From positions 1,028,046 to 1,092,045 of the forward strand of contig CAXAMN010020890.1 of NCBI GenBank assembly GCA_963970005.1: DNA of 64,000 nt. Reading direction: 5' to 3'. A program made the position numbers and the translations under genes. Shown one piece after another: positions 58,702 to 64,000 of the stretch. The stretch comes from Durusdinium trenchii. Its lineage: Eukaryota; Sar; Dinophyceae; Suessiales; Symbiodiniaceae. Every line of letters begins with the position of its first letter. The stretch's first letter is position 1. The notes beneath the pieces were generated by a model. It worked only from the letters and a program-made list of their open reading frames with translations. It did no database searches and was not told where the DNA came from.

Positions 58702-61590
58702 CTGCAGGAGGTGCCGAAGGGTGAAGAGGCAGGTGGACTGGTGAAATCTGAAATGAACCCAGGCACAATGAAAAGTGCCGTGTTTTTTCCAGGAAACCCT
58801 TTCCCTGCATCGATGCAGGTTTAAGAGCAAATTGAGATGGACACACAGGCTAATTGGAGGGACGCTGTTCAACGGAGATCTCACAAGCTGGATGTCGGCC
58901 TACTATGAAAAACCTGTGGCTTTTGAGAAGGGAAATATCAAAGGAAGGCCTCATGGCACTGTTGGAATCCGGATAAAATCGAAGGATATCCCATGCAAGT
59001 GGTTTTTCTCAAGTCGCATGTGCTTGCACTGTTTTCCCATTTCTCGGTGAAAGGATCAATCCAAGGTGATGTTCCGAAAGCCATGCGAAATTGAGTTGAC
59101 AAATGAACGATGAACTGACCATTGCTGAGTCTGGATCTGGGTTTCGCACCTCGTACATGTACTTCTTGAAGCTCACTGTCAAAAAGCTGTGCGCGGAATG
59201 CTTTGCGCGCTGGCCTCAGTTGAACAAGTGCAAGCCATTTGGGCAGATAGACATTCGCCATGCTGGCATAAAACTTAGAAGCCAGGTGGCCATGACAGCA
59301 TGCCGGAATGTGAATACTTATCAGTGCTGACTAGTATCATTACACCGGCATAGAGCCGGATAGCATTTTGGCTACGAAAGCTAACGAGGCGGACTTCTGC
59401 GCTTGCTCAGTCTCTTAAACCGCCATCCCAAGTGCAAGATTGGTATATAATACGCAACGCATTATCACCAAAAACATATCCTAAGAGCACGGCCTCCTTT
59501 CAGAATCACAGCAGAAAGAGCGGACTGAGAGAGAGTGAGAGAGAGAGTGAGAGTGAGAGAGAGAGAGAGTGAGAGAGAGTGAGAGAGAGTGAGAGAGAGT
59601 GAGAGAGTCTTTTTGGAAGGAGGACATTCGGCAAAAGACCCAGCGTGTGGCCAGCAACTTGTCATCGAGGATCTCAGCGCAAAGCAAGTTTCTTGCGCGG
59701 AGAGGTTTGTGACGTTCCTGCTGTCCTGCCTCAACACCGCGTCAGACATTCTGACACGACGCACAGGCACAAGAGCACAGCCCAAACACGGCCGCGTACA
59801 AACAGTTGGTTTACCATGGTTACCACCACGTGCGGACCTACTCACTAACGAGGGGCGTAAACGATATCTATTTAGGAAGCAGGTTGGGCAAGCGCAATTC
59901 AACAAGCCTTCCAGTCAGCACCTAATTGCGCAGGAAGGCCAAAGCTCTTTGCAAAAGTGCACTCTAAATGTCCACCAAGCATTGCGCCTGCTACAAAATG
60001 TATACATCAAGGACTTTCAGAGGACTGCTCGTGAGCAAGGCAACGTATGCCTTCTCGCCAAACATCTGGTTGTGCTGCAGATGTCTGGATAAGGCAGTCG
60101 GCTTCGATGCGGTCAGGACGGACCCCGATGTTCAACGTAGATCTTTCTGTTGAAGAAGCTCTGTCATAGCTTCCCCATTGACATGCCTCTCCCACCTACA
60201 TGAGGTCCTTAATTAGAAAAGACACACCTGCTAACGTATAACGTATGTATCAATCCTGCAAAATCCACTGCGCCAGCTTCATCCCGTAACTTGCAATACA
60301 CCTCATTGTTGCTTTCATGAAATATCCAAATTGGCGCAGAACATGTTGCACTCAAATGGTCTAAGCATCTGACAGCCCCAAACGCCTCCAAAGTGCTCAA
60401 ACGCCTCCAAACACTGGGACGATGAGCAGCACAAACGCACCCGTTTCGATGGTTGAAGGTCAAGAGTGTGTGTATCCCACTGTTCAGCCTCTACAGTAAA
60501 TGAACAGAATAGGCTGGCCATCATTGCACGGCCACCAGTGCACGTGCAGATTTTGCAGGCCCCTAACTTTCCAGGCAGTTCTTCAGTGGTTTCGAAGGGT
60601 TTTTAACATGTGCAACACTTCTACAACCGCTCAGGCTGCACCGCTCACTTGGTCTCGATTCATCGGGACTTTGTGGCGTGGCGCCGAGCAGTCTTTCAGG
60701 CAAAGTCCAAAGGGCCAAGTCTTCAAGAACAAGGGCACCCTGCGCTGCACATCCCTGCATACTACCTACATCTACGTACAGTATATACATAAACTGATTG
60801 AGCTGTAACAAACCAACCAGCAACATATGTCACCCATCCAATCAGGCTACCTCACCTCTATGACGCTCAATTGCGAGATGTGTATACGCCATCTATCTCA
60901 ACCCACATCTGACCATGGTTTGACCGATAATCACTGCAACAGTCACACACTGTCTTGTCGCGAAATGTCGGTTCTGCAAAGACCTTCCCCTCTTGGATCG
61001 AGTACAACTTTGGTCAAAAAAACCTTCTGATTCACCTGAAAGTGCGGGCTCTCGACTTCAACCTCAGCGTTCGGGCCACATGTGTCACAGAACGAGGAAA
61101 GAGTCATCAAGACTTGGAAAGCCTCTTCCTGCTCTGTTTAGTGAAAAGAGAACTGAAAAGAGAATGGAGTAGTGGATGGTGTAGGAGATGAAGCACATTG
61201 AATTTAAAACGTTGGGTCATAAAGAAAACCATTTTTTTGTGGCTTTCCTAAGTTCATCTTGACCCGAAATTTGTCCATCACAGGTTCAACTGTGGTGAGC
61301 TGTGAACGACTGGCACGTCAGCGAGAGTAGTTGGGAAGTTGACCAGTTGTGGGATATCCTAATTTGTGTATTCCAAAGCCAACGAATACACATCTCACTT
61401 AAGGGATTTCAGCAGAGCCTCCTAGATGCTTGGAAGCGAAACAGCAGTGACAATGAATCATCTAAATCCCTTCATTGACACTTGGAACAGCCTCCAAAAC
61501 CTTCGCTGTTACACGAAACGCAGACGCATCAGCTTGCGCATGAGCTTTTTCTTCATCCACTTCGGGCGCGTCAAAGCTTCTTTGATTCGT
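58702..61590. other. Stretch without a secure gene
   Basis: A GA-rich satellite lies at 59,527-59,609. A minus-strand segment near 59,620-59,700 (LLCAEILDDKLLATRWVFC) has coding bias but no fixed splice sites; a plus-strand frame of 167 codons (59,589-60,092) overlaps it and begins inside the satellite. A GCATTTTGGCT sequence at 59,363-59,374 faintly resembles the spliced leader but lacks one base and the CAAG end. No other feature was supported. Confidence 0.45.
59527..59609. repeat. (GA)n/(GAGAGT)n satellite
   Basis: About 80 bases of GA steps interrupted regularly by T. On the minus strand it produces an artificial Leu/Ser run. Confidence 0.9.
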
Positions 61591-63149
61591 CTACCACTCT
61601 GGAGCCTTAACAGCAATGTGAGGATCGCAGTCATCGTAGAAGGGATCCTGCAGGTGACAAAAACGCACAAGAAGGTAAAATGTCTCTCCTATATATAGGC
61701 CTGACCAAAATGGTTGGGCTGGATTGAGGCAGCTTTGGTGTGCTTTTGGTGTCATACCCAGGGCGGGCGAGGCGGGCAAGGACACCTGAAGATGCGTAAG
61801 GAAAAAGAAAGAGAATAAGATCTTCCAAGTTCTGGCAGAAATATGAAGAACTTGTGAAGGACATAGAAAGACCCATGACGACCTCTCTACCTCTTACTAT
61901 CAACGTGGAAACATGCCGTTTTGCCCTTTTTTTTGCCCTTCTTTTTGCTCCACTCAAACCTGGACTAGAGCGATGAAAAAAGAGAACAGAAGTGACACCA
62001 GACTTTGGTGGGGAGAATCACGCCCAAAACGTGGGTCCGATGTCGAATCATCCAACGTCCCCCCAGTCCCCAAAAGCCGTTCTCGAAACCGTTCTCGACT
62101 GTCAGACTGTCAGACCTGTGCATGAACTACACTCCACTCCACTCCGGTCCATGATGTGGTCATAGCCGGGGAAGCCGTCCGGCCAATACTTCTTGACCTC
62201 TGCTGTGATCCACCGCACGTCGCGGCCCCACATGGTCTTCCAAGTCCAGGCTTTCTCCGGGATCGGCGTCAAGGGGTCAGCGCCTCGGATGGCGCGGCTT
62301 AAGCTCCGGTGAGCCCGGACCATTGAGGCGTTTTATGGCTCGCCCGTTTTTCGGGCGGCTAGGGTGGGAGGAACCTTACAAAGCACGTTTGTAAAGGGGA
62401 GTGGTGTTTCCATCTATATAATTAGGATTACTGCTGCAGGTGTACAGAGCTCCAAAGCTGGGTCAGTTGCTCTGTGCCTACCTAAACAAACACTGCATGA
62501 CCACATGTCTTTGGTCTCCCAGTCCCACCGCTCGACCCCTGGCGACGACGCAACGACGAAGAGCCCGGTGCGCCGCAACGAGGTGGCGAACGATGCGAAA
62601 GGCGACGACTCGACCCCCGAACGCGACGACCCCAAACGCGTTTGGCCGCGAAGAACGCGACGAGACGGCACTCGCTGCCGCCCATGGCCAAGGTTCTCTC
62701 ACCCTTGTGGTAGTACCAAAGCCACACAGGATCGCGCTTGAAGCGCCCATCAGAGCGATTCTTGGCCGGGTGCAGCCACACATAGGAGCCGCCGGACTCC
62801 CAGTGCGCGGTGTAGCCGGGCACGGAGCCTTCGGGGCCGACGCGGGTGGGTGAGGTGATGGTTGATGGATGTGGGATGATGTGGGTGATGTTTTTCATTT
62901 AACATGGCTGGTGAGACGGGGATACAACGTGATACAACCACAGCATCGGTGAGGAAGAACTGGCCATTTGCGGGCTCCGGTGATACTCGGACAGCCCCTT
63001 TGGCCCCCTTTGGCGCTGATGGCCCCCTTTGGCCCCCTTTGGCCCCCTTTGGCCCCTTCGGTCCACTTGTCTCTAAGACGCCCTTCACCACGATGATGGA
63101 TTCCGGCATGTTGTCCTGCAGGATGCTGGTCGGAATCCAAGCGAAGAAT
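61591..63149 (-). CDS. Trp-rich protein of unknown family
   Basis: Exon 63,149 to 63,080-63,082 follows a TTTCTCTTCAG acceptor (FFAWIPTSILQDNMPESIIV). Exon 62,828-62,703 encodes YTAHWESGGSYVWLHPAKN and DPVWLWYYHK and ends at AAGG|GTGAGAG. Exon 62,283 to about 62,116 encodes KAWTWKTMWGRDVRWITAE and YWPDGFPGYDHIMDRS. The three join in phase 1 if the first uses a GC donor. Third positions are up to 80 percent G/C. A further exon starts at 61,647 after TTTTTGTCACCTGCAG; depending on phase it ends after a few codons (TGA at 61,631) or encodes DPFYDDCDPHIAVKAPEW with TAG at 61,591. The density of Trp, Tyr and Gly suggests a beta-rich, perhaps carbohydrate-binding or extracellular domain, but this is a guess from composition. 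Confidence 0.6.
62996..63058. repeat. 10-bp minisatellite (GGCCCCCTTT)n
   Basis: Five to six units, partly interrupted, in the intron between the first two exons of the Trp-rich gene, about 22 bases past the 5' splice site. Read through, it would give an artificial collagen-like GPKGAKG run. Confidence 0.85.
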
Positions 63150-63239
63150 CTGAAGAGAAATCGTGAGTTGCACGTACGTGTTGCTCCGTTCGCAGATCTT
63201 TTTCGTTCGAGCCTCATCTCCCTCAGAAAGATCGGCTAA

Positions 63240-63352
63240 CACTGCATTGATCGCAGAACTGAACTAAGCTTGTTCTAGCACTGCATTGATCTCAGAACTG
63301 CACTAGCTTGTTCTAGCACTGCATTGATCTCAGAACTGAACTAGCTTGTTCT
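63240..63352. repeat. Three-copy 37-39-bp tandem repeat
   Basis: Units begin CACTGCATTGATCTCAGAAC and end in CTAGCTTGTTCTAG; three copies with a few substitutions. Non-coding. Confidence 0.9.
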
Positions 63353-63562
63353 TCAGCAATCTCTGTGAGTGCTCACTGGGGGGTCAAACCGTGGTCAAGT
63401 GTATCCTATTCTCAATACCAGTGAATGATGACTCTCTTTACGAGAAGGGACCTTTGTCAAGCACATTGCGATGCTGATCTTATCTGTATATCACCTGTAA
63501 TAGGATAATGCCGTTGCCTATTTCGGCAAATCTCTCTTCAACGATATCCCCCGAACTCCTGA

Positions 63563-63800
63563 CTACTGACTACTAGCCGGCTGGCAAATGGCAAGAGATC
63601 GCTCCTCGTCGATGCGATCCATGATCTTGATAATCTTCAGATTGTGAGCAATGCTTTTGCACACTCCTCCATCCGATCCGACAAATGTGACAGAATGCGC
63701 CAAAGCGCATGCCGCAGTGCGGTCGTGCACCAAGCAGAAAATGGATGGATCGGTCGACCCCGTGGATCGGTCGTCAAAGCTGAGCGATGGGTTTGAGGCG
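63563..63800 (-). CDS. Possible exon upstream of the Trp-rich gene
   Basis: An open minus-strand frame of 120 codons ends in a stop at 63,563. Its downstream half reads like protein (TFVGSDGGVCKSIAHNLKII, MDRIDEERSLAICQ); the upstream half is Ser/Pro-rich and less convincing. Third-position bias is weak (about 24 of 44), and no donor was fixed. It could be an exon of the Trp-rich gene or the 3' end of another one. Confidence 0.38.
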
Positions 63801-64000
63801 AAGCAACTTCCTTTGCCCTGGAAATGGACGGAATTGTTGTGGGTTATTGACTCTGGTGGAAATGAGGGTGGAGTTGCTCCTGGAGAATGGCCTGAAGAGC
63901 AAAAATGACATAGATATGTCGGCACTCATGTGATACTCCAGTCATCCTTTGGCGTCTTCGTCGCTTTCATACGAAGTACTTTTGCAAAGGATATCAAAGG

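Noticed and set aside
59353-59378. Second spliced-leader-like sequence (GCATTTTGGCT)
   Set aside because: Lacks one base and the conserved CAAG end; a match of this length is expected by chance.
59465-59620. Leu/Ser-rich hydrophobic run on the minus strand
   Set aside because: Produced by the GA satellite, not a membrane segment.
59589-60092. 167-codon plus-strand open frame
   Set aside because: It starts inside a GA satellite, has no domain or splice context, and overlaps a better-biased minus-strand segment.
62750-63217. Collagen-like Gly-Pro-Lys run on the minus strand
   Set aside because: It is read-through of a 10-base minisatellite within an intron of the Trp-rich gene.

Overview
The window looks like nuclear DNA of a dinoflagellate, most likely a Symbiodiniaceae-type genome. 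Coding sequence comes as short exons (40-210 bases) in long introns. Many introns start with GC or GA instead of GT but keep the dinoflagellate pattern AG|G...AG|G. Every exon chain I could build lies on the minus strand, as expected for a unidirectional gene array. The protein types (ankyrin, Sel1, WD40, RCC1-like, kinesin) are common in these algae. A 12-base match to the 3' end of the dinoflagellate spliced leader lies just upstream of one gene. No bacterial, organelle, rRNA, tRNA or CRISPR feature was seen.

Layout, read in the direction of transcription (high to low coordinates): a Trp-rich unknown gene (63.15-61.6 kb); scattered unassigned exons (58.7, 54.9 kb); a nearly complete multi-pass membrane protein (53.35-52.39 kb) with the leader relic upstream; a WD40 repeat gene (50.2-45.7 kb); an unassigned exon (44.6-44.4 kb) and a small repeat flanked by 13-bp direct repeats (42.4 kb); a Sel1-repeat gene (40.4-34.5 kb) with a decayed RCC1-like copy and an assembly gap in its largest intron; a small secreted Cys-containing protein (34.2-33.2 kb); an unknown gene end (32.9-32.2 kb); a kinesin motor gene (27.3-19.8 kb, perhaps from 28.6 kb); an ankyrin gene (about 16-12.6 kb); and poorly resolved gene ends and exons at 11.2, 9.5, 8.4-7.3, 3.1-2.7 and 0.9 kb. 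A second RCC1-like relic lies at 1.7-1.9 kb.

Exon joins were made by hand from splice signals, reading phase and continuity of known domain patterns. The best (kinesin, Sel1, WD40, ankyrin) restore family patterns exactly across introns. Gene starts and ends are mostly unknown, and no cDNA was available. The genes look like unrelated cytoskeletal, scaffold and membrane functions, not one pathway.
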